A stretch of 64,000 nt of DNA from Gnetum montanum. Its lineage: Eukaryota > Streptophyta > Gnetopsida > Gnetales > Gnetaceae. The notes beneath the pieces are model-generated. The model did not search any database and was not told the DNA's origin. It saw nothing but the letters and a program-made list of their open reading frames with translations. This document shows positions 1 to 9,875 of the stretch, one piece after another. The stretch spans positions 259,005 to 323,004 of the forward strand of contig MNCI01007938.1 in NCBI GenBank assembly GCA_015680685.1, given 5' to 3'. The stretch's first letter is position 1. Each line of letters starts with the position of its first letter. Position numbers and translations under genes: made by a program.

Positions 1-45
1 GGTCCTTCAAATCCTGATCTCATCAACACTTAGTAGTTCTATGTT

Positions 46-335
46 CTAACCTGGTCCTAGCCGTCCTGCTATTGGCGATGGTGATGGAGAAGAAATTACA
101 GGCGGAGGAATCTGAGACGACGTAGGACTGAAAAGCGCCACCCTCACAAGATTCAGTGTCAATTCGCGGCCGCTCTGCGGTACGGTAACAAGCTTTAGAG
201 CATTGAAGAATTTTGCTCTGCCGAGAAACCCCATGCAACTCTAATCTGCATGCATCCAAATCTGTGATTCAAATCGGCCCTCTGAAAGTACGCCTCGAAC
301 ACCTCCGCACCTCCGCCAGAAGCCGGTCTCGCCAT
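46..335 (-). pseudogene. EH-domain protein (Pan1/AtEH-like) pseudogene fragment
   Basis: Reading the minus strand from the ATG at 335-333, the first 23 codons include GAEVFEAYFQRADLN, which matches the start of the first EH domain of plant Pan1/AtEH proteins (endocytic adaptors of the TPLATE complex). The text then jumps at about 266 to QIWMHAD (264-244), followed by an in-frame TAG (243-241) where Gln fits, and continues with GFLGRAKFFNALKLVTV, PQSGRELT and SQIPPPVI down to 46. About 25 residues of the EH domain, including the first calcium-loop region, are missing and the frame changes at the junction. The family proteins are around 1000 residues, so only the N-terminus is here. The GC content is higher than in the surrounding repeats. 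It may be a truncated retrocopy or a shattered exon, and it cannot encode a working protein. Confidence 0.8.
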
Positions 336-336
336 G

Positions 337-620
337 GATGGCCTTCGATCAAGGAATCCGAACAAACTGCTCTACTCCTCTCGCACTCAAACCCTAATTA
401 AATTCTTACTTGCATCTGCATTTGACTCTGCCTCTGCGTTTTGTACCTACTTCTCGATTTTTTTCAGAAGCTGGACCGACAGAGCCTGAACCTGAGTCTG
501 AGCCTGTACCTATGTCTGTGTCTGCGTTTTTGCTTCCTTTCCTTTCTATGCTATTTTGGGTTCTGTTTGTGTTTCTTGGAAGATCTCTTCTTCTTACCCT
601 CTTTTCCAAACTCTGAAGAC
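337..620. repeat. presumed 5' leader of the EH pseudogene and hexanucleotide-like tract
   Basis: Just upstream of the EH pseudogene ATG (minus strand) lies a typical plant leader-like stretch containing AATTAGGGTTTGAGTG (about 388-403). From about 420 to 535 the plus strand is a degenerate run of CTG/CCTGAG/TCTG units close to a 6-bp period. The open frames here on both strands have low-complexity products (Ser/Gly/Asp or Leu/Ser/Cys), so they are taken as products of the simple repeat and not genes. Confidence 0.45.
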
Positions 621-644
621 TGCTTTACTTCTTCCATATTTTTG

Positions 645-789
645 TCATCTTTGGTGGCCTGCAATGGCTTTGTTGCCAGCAGCTTGTCGCCATTTAGGAA
701 GAAAAATTGGGGAAATGGAGTTTGCGCAGCAAGTGTTGGATAGAATGTCTGAAGGAAATTATTTAAATTTGTATGATATCCCACTCTAG
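645..789 (+). pseudogene. PPR-protein fragment (E-motif-like)
   Basis: The plus-strand frame at 663-789 reads MALLPAACRHLG, then GEMEFAQQVLDRMSEGNYLNLYDIP, and stops at 787-789. The order 'LL.ACR', then 'GE.EFA..VL', then 'GNY..LY.I' is that of the E-motif region after the last repeat in plant PLS-class pentatricopeptide repeat proteins, which act in organelle RNA processing. Only about 40 residues remain. No other PPR motif precedes it, so it is a captured or orphan fragment. A chance match is possible because the piece is short. Confidence 0.45.
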
Positions 790-1014
790 AATTTGGTATG
801 GGATTTTTTCCCGCAGTAGTTGAAATTATTAATAAGATTCAACATTAAGAAAAATAGAATTCAACAAGAAGCTTCGGCTTCAGAACGAGTTTCCTGCACT
901 TAAGACGGTGCCATGTAGCCCTTTGTTTTTGCCAAAGATGACTCCATCTCTTCAACCATAATTATTGCGGCAAAATATGATCCATGAAGTAAGAAGATAT
1001 TAATCTCATTGAGT

Positions 1015-1510
1015 ACCAATTGCAGTTGTTCCAAATGATCCTGTCAGTTGATATCATTTACAAATTTTGTGATAAGTCTTCCTCAATATGGCCTCAACAC
1101 ATTGTATATCAACCTCATGACATTTTCGGGGGCGTTCCATAGACCAAACAATACAAGGCATCATTTGGTTTCTACAAGTAGCCTTACATTCATTACCTTC
1201 CCATACCTTATGGAGATTAACTAAACCCACTTCTTGACTTGTACATCAATACATGTTGGTAGATCCAGTGAATACTTCTTTGACACTAAAAAAACTGGTA
1301 GAGGATTGTCATGAACTCTGAATAATTGATCATTTGTCTTAAACAAAACTGTATTTGCTAGTGAATCAATTAGAGAAAAACCTTTCAAACTACCAACCCA
1401 ACACCTCTGAAAAGTCTTCATCCAACTAATATTGGAAATATTAGTTATATGATTAGCTTCACAACCTTACAAAGCCTGCTCCATTAAATGGCCAAAATGC
1501 GCCAACAGTA
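1015..1510 (-). mobile_element. truncated Ty3/gypsy RT fragment, copy 1
   Basis: The minus strand carries a 66-residue open frame (1421-1221) ending VQVKKWV. Further along come broken pieces that read like the centre of a Ty3/gypsy reverse transcriptase: a FGLWNA-like step, FMRLI, VLRPY and EHLEQLQLVL. The YxDD-like region is changed to FVNDIN. The same roughly 500 bp occurs in the opposite orientation at 30512-31045 with only scattered substitutions. Both copies stop at the same point, after TTGGTACTCAA..AGATT. No LTR is visible next to either copy. Confidence 0.6.
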
Positions 1511-1832
1511 ATGTCCTCACTCAAATGTAGATTCTAGAAATCCTACACCTCACCTCTAGCATAACATCAAACTATATTGACAAGGGATGTGTAAATACCC
1601 CATTCAATCTTTGTACTAATTCCATTTTTTTATAGGGGATGAAGATAAAATCTTAAGAGTTTTAAGAACATTAGAGAGGTGATGATGACCAAGGTTTGGT
1701 ATACCAGTTCATGTTGTTATATGTATTCCTAAGGGAGATGGACATGCTTACTGTTGGCTTTCATTTATATGGTCCTTAGGTATGTTGTTATATATATTAT
1801 ACAATGTTTATGTTACATGTATATAGTCCTAA
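1511..1832. other. unassigned AT-rich spacer
   Basis: No coding frame, LTR end or clear repeat was recognised between the RT fragment and the left LTR of the GyA element. It contains several ATGTTATAT-like AT-rich stretches only. Confidence 0.3.
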
Positions 1833-2611
1833 TGAGAAGCTCCAATGAATCCCACAATCCAAGCTCTCCTAATATCACAAAATAGCAAATTCGAATCAAA
1901 AAATAAAGTGAAATATTTATTCTTGCTTAAATGGAGAATTTAAAGATGAAAGGAAGCGCACATTCCCAAGAAAAAACAAGAGATTCAATCAAATTCTCAC
2001 ACACACTCAATCAAAGAAAATAGGCTCTCACATGGATAACAATCAAGGCACTTAGGTAAGACTCTATCTCTCTTTACTTTCTTTTCTCAACTCACCTTTC
2101 TCTTCCTAGAATCTCTTGATCAAAATGAAGGCCCAAAAGGTCTATTTATACCATCCCTCTTATCTCTTCATCTTGTCTATTTAAATTAAAAATTTTAAAC
2201 ATTAAAAATTTGTAGGAAATTATCTCATGTTCATATGAGATGTCTTGGAGAAGAATGGAAAATCTTGCTTCAAAGTTACTATTAACAAAGAAGACATCTT
2301 GACCTGGGAGAAGATGTCATGCAAGAGACATCTTCATGAGACCTCTTGTAGGAAATATCTTACATGCTAAGAACACATCTTGAGCATGTAGAAGATGTCT
2401 TTCTACTAGAGGAGATGTCTCTCCAAATAGCCCAAGATTTCAAAATGTTTTTTTTTTCTTAAGATTTAAAAACTTCAAACATCTTCAAATAAGTTCCTAT
2501 TAATTCTAGAACCTCCTAAACTCATCAAAATAGTCCTAAAACACTCCCAAACATTCCAAAACACACAAGATCATCATAATAAAAACAACACTAAAATATA
2601 AACATACAACA
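1833..2611 (-). repeat. GyA 3' LTR
   Basis: Left LTR, aligned throughout to 7668-8397 (shared stretches such as GAGATTCAATCAAATTCTCA, ACTCTATCTCTCT and TCTCCAAATAGCCCAA). It starts TGAGAAGC and ends ACATACAACA on the plus strand. Between about 2235 and 2425 it holds repeated AGATGTCT/AGACATCT motifs in both orientations, in the part that would be U3. Just inside it, at about 2657-2690, the minus strand is purine-rich and could serve as the polypurine tract. Confidence 0.8.
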
Positions 2612-2999
2612 TGCAAACATGTATGTACAAACATACGGAGGATTAGACATGGATTGGTTGTTATCCTCATCATCTCTTCCATCCTTAAGAAACTCAACTT
2701 GTTCTCAAGTTGCTTGTACACTTGGGATAACATTAAATCCCCACAAAGCCAAATATTTCTCATGGATCCAAATGGAATTTCCAGATCCTTCATCATTCCA
2801 ATGCAACATGTACTCATGCATTTTTCTACCTCTTATTCTTCTAGCCTTCCTTCCTTGTAGCACAATTTCTTTCCTTGGTGGCTTCGTTGAACATGAGTCC
2901 TCAAGTATATCCTTGAGAATATTAAGACTATACCTCATGTCTAATGTATTCACATTCCCATGGTATGGGCTCAAATTTGAAACATAAAAAACATAAGAA

Positions 3000-3951
3000 T
3001 AGGTAAATCATTAGGTAAGTCAATCTCATAAGAATTTGGATCGATTTTGGCACTGATCTAGAATGGAATAATTATCCTTGACTTGAACTTATATACATGC
3101 ATATTCTTTTGTATTTTCTTGCTCATTTAAATCCAAACATAATTACCAATCTAGAAATTAATTATGCTCTTTCCCTTATTGTCCTTGAAAAACACAATCT
3201 TTATCTTTTTCCTCAAGTGATATTTAACTTGATGTAATTCTCTCATTTGCTCAAAAAATTCTAAACTCAAGAGGCACAACCTTCAAATTCCTCAACTCAT
3301 CAACCATTCCTAGTGAAAACTCATAATTTTCTATAAAGGGACTCTTGCTAATGCTAGAATTGGAAGAATTATTATATGAGAATTTAGTAAGGGTCAACAT
3401 GTTTTTCCACCTTTGTGGTTGATCCTCATACAAACACCTCAAGATCTTCAATAAAGATCTACTCAAAACTTTGTCCATCAGTTTGGGGGTGATAGGTTAT
3501 GGAAAAAGGAAATTTAGTTCCAAGTAATTTTCAAAGTGATATGTAAAAATGGATGGTAAACTTAACATCCCTATCACTCATAATGTTTGAAGGAATCCCA
3601 TGTAGCTTCATAACATGCTAAAAGAATAAATGTGCAACATGGGAAACATCATTACTTTTCTTGCATAGAATAAAATAAGCCATCTTGGTGAATATATCTA
3701 CTAAAACAATTATAAAATCATGGCCATATCTTCTCTTAGAAATTCTACAAACAAAGTCCAAAGAAACACTTTCCCAAGAACCATTTGGAATTGGAAAAGG
3801 TAGATAATGACCATCTACATCTTATCACATTTGAAATTTTAACAAGTATATAATTTTTTATAAATATAACCACATCACTATACATACTTTGCCAAAAGTA
3901 ATTTTTTCTTACCAATTCCAATGTCTTATTCTTGCCCATGTGTTTAGCCAT
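3000..3951 (-). pseudogene. GyA integrase (decayed)
   Basis: Minus-strand frames contain HMGKNKTLELVRKNYFWQSM (3951 onward, zinc-binding HHCC side), then SWESV, LDFV and HDFIIVLVD of the catalytic core, ITYHPQTDGQ near 3500, and a C-terminal block (3478-3251) with EDQPQRWKNML and FSYNNS followed by KSPF. A further stretch near 3050-3150 reads like the C-terminal beta-barrel (KIDPNSYEIDLP). The enzyme would join the element cDNA to host DNA. Several frameshifts and stops separate the blocks. About 950 bp matches the family's usual length. Confidence 0.75.
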
Positions 3952-4081
3952 GTCACTTTGGTATTTCTCTTCAACAACTTTGTTGCTAAAATCACACTTT
4001 AGAAAACGAAATTTTTAATCCTTAAACAATCCTATTCTTCACATGATAAGCTTTCCATTGATCAATCCTTTCTAATAATGA

Positions 4082-5400
4082 TTAAGATAAATCCTTCCAA
4101 ATTACACCAAAATCATTTTCATTAGGATATAATGAAGCAAAAGAGTCAAAACCTTGAACTTCCATATTAGAAGAAATAACATGAACTCTAGATAAAGCAT
4201 TAACCACAACATTAGAATTTCCACATATGTTTTTAAAAAAATTAATTCTTGTAATTACTCTATCCATTTCATACGCTTGGCACTTAATTTCTTTTGATAA
4301 TTCAAAAATTGAAATGCTCTATGATCAGTAAATAAAATAAACTTAGATCCTAGCAAGTAATATCTCTAATGTTTAATGGATTTAGGTATAGTAAATAACT
4401 TCATTTTATACTCACTATACTTTTTTCATAGATTCATTTAATTTTTTAGAGAAGAATAGAACTAATGTTTCTTCTTGAGAAAGCACACCTCCAATATCAA
4501 GCCCACTTGCATCTACTTCCAATTCAAAAGGTTTTGAGAAATCTAGAATTTCCAAAACTAGAGCACTACAATTTTGTCTTTCAATGCTTATAAATATTTT
4601 TCTTTCTCATTATACCATACAAAGGCTAACTTTTTATTTAAAAAAGAGAGCATAGGCCATGCAAAAAAGAAAAAATTCTTAATAAATATCCTATAGAAGC
4701 TAGCCAAACTAAGAAAAGATCTTACCTCTCCCACATTTGTAGGTGAAGGCCATTTCTTGATTACCTTAATCTTGCTTGGTTCCATCTTGAATTGGTTCTT
4801 GAAGATAACATGACCTAAGTACACAATTTCTTTCTTCATAAAGTGGCATTTCCTAGCATTGATCACCAATTTTTCCTCTTCTAATTTAGAAAATATCATC
4901 CTCAAATGTTATACATGGTCCTCTTTTTTAGAACTATATACAAGAATATCATCAAAGAAAAAATGCAAAATTTGCTAATAAAATCCCTTAGAGCCTCATA
5001 CATGAGCCTCATTAATATGGGTGAAGCATTTTTTACTCCAAAATACATGACTAACCACTCATACAAGTCATCTAGTATCTTAAAGGTTGCTTTATATTCA
5101 TCTCCTAGTCTAATCTTTATTTGATGATAACTACTTTTTAAATCAATTTTAGGAAAACTCTTAGAACTATCAAGCACATCAAGAATGTCATCCATCCTAG
5201 GAATAGAAAATCTATACTTGATAGTAATCTTATTAATAGTCATAGAATCTATGCACATCCTTAATTCACTTACTAATATAGCTAGAATGGCACAAGAAAA
5301 GATGGTTTCTTAATAAAATCATTAAAGAGTAAATCACTTACTTTCTTATCAAATTCTTCCATTTGATTGGGATTCATGTAGTTTTCTCTTTTATTTGGAA
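4082..5400 (-). pseudogene. GyA reverse transcriptase-RNase H (decayed)
   Basis: Minus strand: MNPNQMEEFDKKVSDLL (about 5370), then the frame from 5258 with INKITIKYRFSIPRMDDIL, IDLKSSYHQIKI and LYEWLVMYFGVKNA, which are RT fingers and palm. The catalytic block FFDDILVYSSKKED is still readable near 4920-4970 but in a shifted frame. The connection follows at 4905-4588 (ARKCHFMKKEIVYLGHVI, WPSPTNVGEVRSFL). RNase H is poorly preserved and ends with NVVVNALSR near 4200. Length and domain order fit a Ty3/gypsy pol. At least one frameshift separates the palm from the connection. Confidence 0.8.
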
Positions 5401-5627
5401 TTATAGCTCCTAGTTCAAATTTTAATTTTTCCATGAAAACATCAACAAATTCCAATTTATAAAATTTGCACTACTAGAGAGAGTTCATTTGTATGCTTCT
5501 CTTTACTTCTTGAAAGTGTTAACATGATGACAAAACCATGCCTAGCATCTTCATGTACTTGTAGGTACTCTTGCTCATTAAGCAAGATCAATGAAGAATT
5601 AATAGGAACATTTTTCTTGTACTACTC

Positions 5628-6086
5628 TCAAGTCATAGGGATGAGTTCACAGATCCTATCTACTCTTGGAATGGACAAAACATTTCTTGCATCACTAAAA
5701 GAAGCCTTGTTGTCAAAGTTCCAAGAACTTTCCAGAATAACATTAGCATAATCAATAGGAAGGATGTCACAATGTACCTTGTCTTTAAAAGAACCAATAT
5801 TGAAAGACAAAATACTCTTCTTCTTAACCTCTTGAAAATGACCCTTGGAAAGCCAATTGAATCTATAGGGCATAGGATGTGGAAATGTCTTCAAACCAAA
5901 CATAGAAATAGCCTTTGAAGAAATTACATTTTCTTTAGTACCACCATTAATCAAAATATGAATCCATTTATCACTATCTAGACACCTAGCTTTAATCCTA
6001 AAGAGCATCCTTCTTTTAAGATCTTCATTGGTATTCACATTTCTCATAAAAATGCAAGAATTAATTTCAGTAATATCTTTAATCAT
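5628..6086 (-). pseudogene. GyA aspartic protease
   Basis: A continuous minus-strand frame of 152 residues. The catalytic motif reads ILINGGTKENVIS where retroelement proteases have D-S/T-G, so the catalytic Asp is replaced by Asn. Downstream text (RFNWLSKGHFQEVKKK, CDILPIDYANVIL) follows the pattern of gypsy protease domains, which cut the Gag-Pol polyprotein. Length and position between gag and RT agree. The lost Asp would make it inactive. Confidence 0.75.
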
Positions 6087-7380
6087 TGGTGCATAAAAGT
6101 TACCTTTATGTGACTATTCTCCCAATTAAAAGGTCTAAAGTTCCTTACCTTTAGAGATCTTTGGATTTATGTACTTCCATTTCTTATGTCCCTTTTCACT
6201 ACAACTAAATCATTTAATTTTAGATGCATAGCCATTTCCTAGATCCTTTCCATTCTTGAAGTAGTATTTTCTTTTGGAATCCTAGCCCTCCTTGGACTTC
6301 TCTTACTTATTCTTTATGTCTTCTTTGATATTTTCCTTCTCCTTGGCCTCTTTCCTATCTTTAGAAGCTTTGGAATTCTTGTCTTTAGAAGATTTGGGAC
6401 CTCTATTATAGCTTTGGAGTTTCTTCTTAGCCTTAAGAGCTAATTCAAAAGCCTCATCAAATGTTTAGGGCTCATAGAAGATTAACTCTTGTTGATACTT
6501 CCTTTTAAGTCCTCCTTGAAATTTGTATGCTTTTTCATAATCATTTAATGAACTTTTTCAAGCTAAAAAGCATTACAAAAATTCATGTAGTAGTCCTTTA
6601 CACTCTTATCATCTTACCTTATGTACTTCAATTTTTGGATGGCCTCTTGTCCATGATGAGTCTTCTTAAACTTTAACGCCATTAAAGACCAATTCTTAAT
6701 AGGAGTACCATTTTTCACATTTTAAGAATGACTTTTCTTCCCTCACCATACAAGTGTCATGCCTTTCAATTTAGTTTCAACATTAGACACCTTTTGATGA
6801 CTTTCCACATATTCAAGTTCAAAGTAATTGTTAATCATTTTTAGCCAAGAGAGGGAAGATTTAGTTCCTTCCATGTCATTGAAAGATTTAACTTCAACAT
6901 GTGGTATCCTTGAAGGACGTTTGAAAGATTTTGCAAGAGTAAATTCAATTCCTTCAGCTTGTTTCCATTGAGCCTTAGAAGGAAGTTCCTTTTTCTCTTT
7001 CCTAGAAAAAATGAAGCCTTGTGACTTATTTTTAAAACTAGGGGCATAAAAAAAAAGCCTCATCTTGATTTTCTCCTTGTCCAAATTCTTCATCTTCAAA
7101 AGGAAGATCATCTTCAAGGAATGTCTTAAATAAGGTCTTCATGAATAATTACATGAATTGTACCCTTGCTTGGATGCTTTTGATGAAGTAGCATGTTCTT
7201 TGTTTTCTTCAAGCTTTTCAAGTTTCTCAAAAATGAGCTTGGGAGAATTTATCATGTCATCCATGTCTCTTAACAAAAGCTTGAAATATCTTGTTCTTTG
7301 GATACATGATGGAAATTGATCTAGAAGGTAATTTTCATAAAATTCTACAATGAAAGATGAAATTTTCAAGATTTCTTAAA
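6087..7380 (-). pseudogene. GyA gag region with degenerate zinc knuckle
   Basis: Minus-strand frames 7369-7139 and 7117-6743 give a capsid-like protein: HVEVKSFNDMEG, LSWLKMINNYFELEYVESHQ and ETKLKGMTLVW resemble the retrotransposon gag domain (F.G.dp..WL....YF.....). Near 6170-6220 the text FSCSEKGHKKW is a partial CCHC knuckle for nucleic acid binding. Gag would form the particle. Multiple stops and frame breaks lie between 6740 and 6240. Confidence 0.7.
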
Positions 7381-7651
7381 GAATGAGATAAGAAATACTC
7401 AAATATTAAGATAAATGAGCACAATATCTTTAAAATGTAGATAGTATAATCCAATGGATATACAATTTCATAATTATCTTCCAGTTATTGAAAGATACGA
7501 TAAACTTAGGGATCAAAGGGAAACTTTCAAATCCTAGGATGAGTAGAACAAGTAGCAAGAGAATATTCATGCAAGCTTGAGGCTTTGGAGTAATTATTTG
7601 TAATTGAGATATGAATTATCCACTTAAATGCAATTATCTTCAATTCCAAGC

Positions 7652-7664
7652 TACTCTAATACCA
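7652..7664 (-). promoter_or_regulatory. GyA primer-binding site (initiator tRNA-Met)
   Basis: The minus strand reads TGGTATTAGAGTA directly next to the 5' LTR. The initiator-Met PBS of plant LTR elements is TGGTATCAGAGC, so nearly all positions match. This fixes both the element's orientation and the inner LTR edge. Confidence 0.75.
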
Positions 7665-7667
7665 ATC

Positions 7668-8397
7668 TAACAAGGATGTTCCATGGATTTCACAATCTAA
7701 GCTATCTCAATGTTACAAACTAGCAAATTTTTGAAAGAAAAGAGAATGAAAGCTTTATTCTTGCTCAAATTAAGAGTTTACAAATTAAGAAATCATATAT
7801 TTACAATGATGGATAAGAGATTCAATCAAATTCTCATACACACTTAATCAAAGAAAATACACTCTTACATGAATGATGATTAAGATACTTGGCCAAGACT
7901 CTATCTCTCTCTACTTTCTTTTCTCCACTCACCTCTCTCTTCCTTGACTTTCTTGACTAAAATGAAGGACCAAGGGATCTATTTATATCTCCCCTCTATC
8001 TTTTTAAAAATTCATGGGAAATTTTCTCATGTTCGTATAAGTCATCTTGGAGGAGAATGGGACATCTTACTCCAAAGTTGCTGTTAATAGAGGAGATATC
8101 TTGACTTGGGAGGAGATGTCTTGCATGAGATGTCTTGTCAAAGATGTCTTGCATGCTAGGAAGATTTCTTTAGCATGAAGGAGACATCTTGCTACTAGAG
8201 GAGACATCTCTCCAAATAGCCCAAAATTTCAAGATGTTTGTTTTAAGGTCTAGAACCTCTAGACATCTTCAAACAAGTCCCCATTAGTATCGAAACCTCC
8301 TAAAATCATAAAAATAGCTCCAAAACACTTCCAAATATGTGAAAACACCTTATATCATCATTAAAAAATAACATTAAAAGACAAATAGAATAATACA
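7668..8397 (-). repeat. GyA 5' LTR
   Basis: Right-hand copy of the LTR at 1833-2611. It contains the same series of AGATGTCT/AGACATCT motifs (about 8040-8210). Its inner end reads TAACAAGG where the other copy has TGAGAAGC, so the terminal TG appears mutated. It is about 50 bp shorter than the left LTR. Confidence 0.8.
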
Positions 8398-9150
8398 ATA
8401 AAATTTGATTAGACATTAGATGGGTAATTTTCTCATCAAGTCCTTTGTCGAATGTATTAGCTATCACCTCATGATACTTAGACTTGTGAATTATGATGGA
8501 TAGTTGTATGATGTACTCTAGTCTGATTTGATGCCTATATACATATATGTTACTCATTATTTATGTAAGAGATAGTCTGTCATGTAGTAATCTTTCATCA
8601 AGCTAAGAAGCAAAGGGAGCAAAGTCAAATATTGCATTTCTCATTATCATAAGTTAAAAGGTAAACTTTTTCTTAATAATTTTATTAATTGATGAATACA
8701 CTTGTTTTTGGATCCTAATTTAACATTATTTTTCACCTTTTATAATTTAAGAATGTATTTCTATTATCCCCAAGTATGATACCAATCTTTCTCTATAAAT
8801 TCTATGATTATACATAGATGTAATTAACTAATTTTAATGCAAGAAAAGCTTGTTGGGAATTTTTTCATTCAAGTTAACTATTCATCTTCCTAAGTTTTAA
8901 TTTCTCTTTATCCCATTGTTTCTTTATTTCATCTAATCCTACCCTTACAAAGATCCATAGGAATTTAATTTAGATTATTATCCTATAAAATCAAGCATTC
9001 ATCATCTTCTTCTTTTATGATCTTTCAATATTTTTAGTAACAAGTCAAAAGTTTCTCCTAATTTTATCAATTCTATTGCTATCTATGATAATATATTATG
9101 ATTACCAAGATTCCAAGACAATGTACTCCTTGAGATGAATCCAATAATGC
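8398..9150. other. AT-rich spacer
   Basis: No coding similarity was recognised. The sequence is AT-rich with short open frames that look random. It may be part of the LTR whose end lies at about 9858, but no left boundary was found. Confidence 0.3.
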
Positions 9151-9858
9151 CAAGTATATTTATTTATTTTTATTTATAAAAGTCAAGTTATTATAGAAGA
9201 ACAATTTTACTGCAACTCATAGTTAACTTATGGTATTATAAGTTTTTAAATAAATATCTTATCATGTTCTATGACACTTTAAAAATTAATTTTCTTCAAA
9301 CCATACTCATTATGTACTCATGATTGTTTACCACAACTCATGGTTCAATCATGATTATATATCACTACCCATGATCAAGTCATCATGTCAACTATAACCT
9401 GTTATCTTGTGATTGGTATTCAAAATAAGGAAAATTCACCATGATTCATGGCACCCTTTTGAAATTCTTAGAAAATTTATTGCTCTATTTTTATAACTAC
9501 CATGACTCATGGTTGGCTCATGGTTAATCACCACAACTCATGGTACAATCAAAATCCTCACAACTCATGGTCAAGTAATGGTCAACTCATAAATACTCAA
9601 AATTTAAAATTTTTCAAAATTAAGATTGAATTTTATATACATCATGCTCATCATACTTTATTTTACTAATAATTTTAGTTTGAACTTATATGTATCTCTC
9701 TTATTATGATTCATGTAATTTTTGTAGAGTAATTTATGAGCTTCTACTATGTTTTCCAATCCATTTTCATGATATATTATGTGTTCTCTCAATTGTAGAC
9801 ATTAGAGTATACCATTCATCTAGGCTCGACTTGGGTTAGGAAAATATAATTTTACATA
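9150..9858 (+). repeat. LTR end (element 'G') with CATGA/TCATGG motif field
   Basis: The stretch ends TTTTACA immediately before a primer-binding site at 9860, as an LTR should. From about 9190 to 9600 it holds many copies of CTCATGG, CATGACTCATGG and ACAACTCATGG spaced 10-40 bp apart. The left end is not defined and no second LTR copy was matched with confidence. Confidence 0.5.
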
Positions 9859-9859
9859 G

Positions 9860-9875
9860 TGATATCAGAGTAGGT
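9860..9875 (+). promoter_or_regulatory. primer-binding site of element 'G' (initiator tRNA-Met)
   Basis: TGATATCAGAGTAGGT differs from the standard plant initiator-Met PBS (TGGTATCAGAGCAGGT) at two positions. It follows a putative LTR end on the plus strand. Confidence 0.65.

Larger units (their letters stand above)
1833..8397 (-). mobile_element. Ty3/gypsy LTR retrotransposon 'GyA' (both LTRs present)
   Basis: Two related LTRs (1833-2611 and 7668-8397) bound about 5 kb of internal sequence read on the minus strand. The order is PBS, gag with a zinc knuckle, aspartic protease, reverse transcriptase, RNase H, integrase, which is the Ty3/gypsy order. The PBS matches initiator tRNA-Met, and the protease-RT text resembles the chromovirus (CRM/Reina-like) branch; the clade assignment is an inference. 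Frameshifts and stops occur in every domain and the two LTRs differ at many positions, so the insertion is old. The bases flanking the LTRs do not form a clear 5-bp duplication, so the exact ends are uncertain by a few bases. Confidence 0.85.

Noticed and set aside
406-784. Overlapping open frames on both strands (441-743 plus, 609-406 and 784-551 minus)
   Set aside because: Low-complexity products of a hexanucleotide-like tract; no domain and no consistent start. Only the PPR-like end at 663-789 is kept.
9190-9600. Possible CRISPR-like array because of regularly recurring CTCATGG words
   Set aside because: Units are short, unevenly spaced and in both orientations, and the context is a plant LTR next to a PBS.
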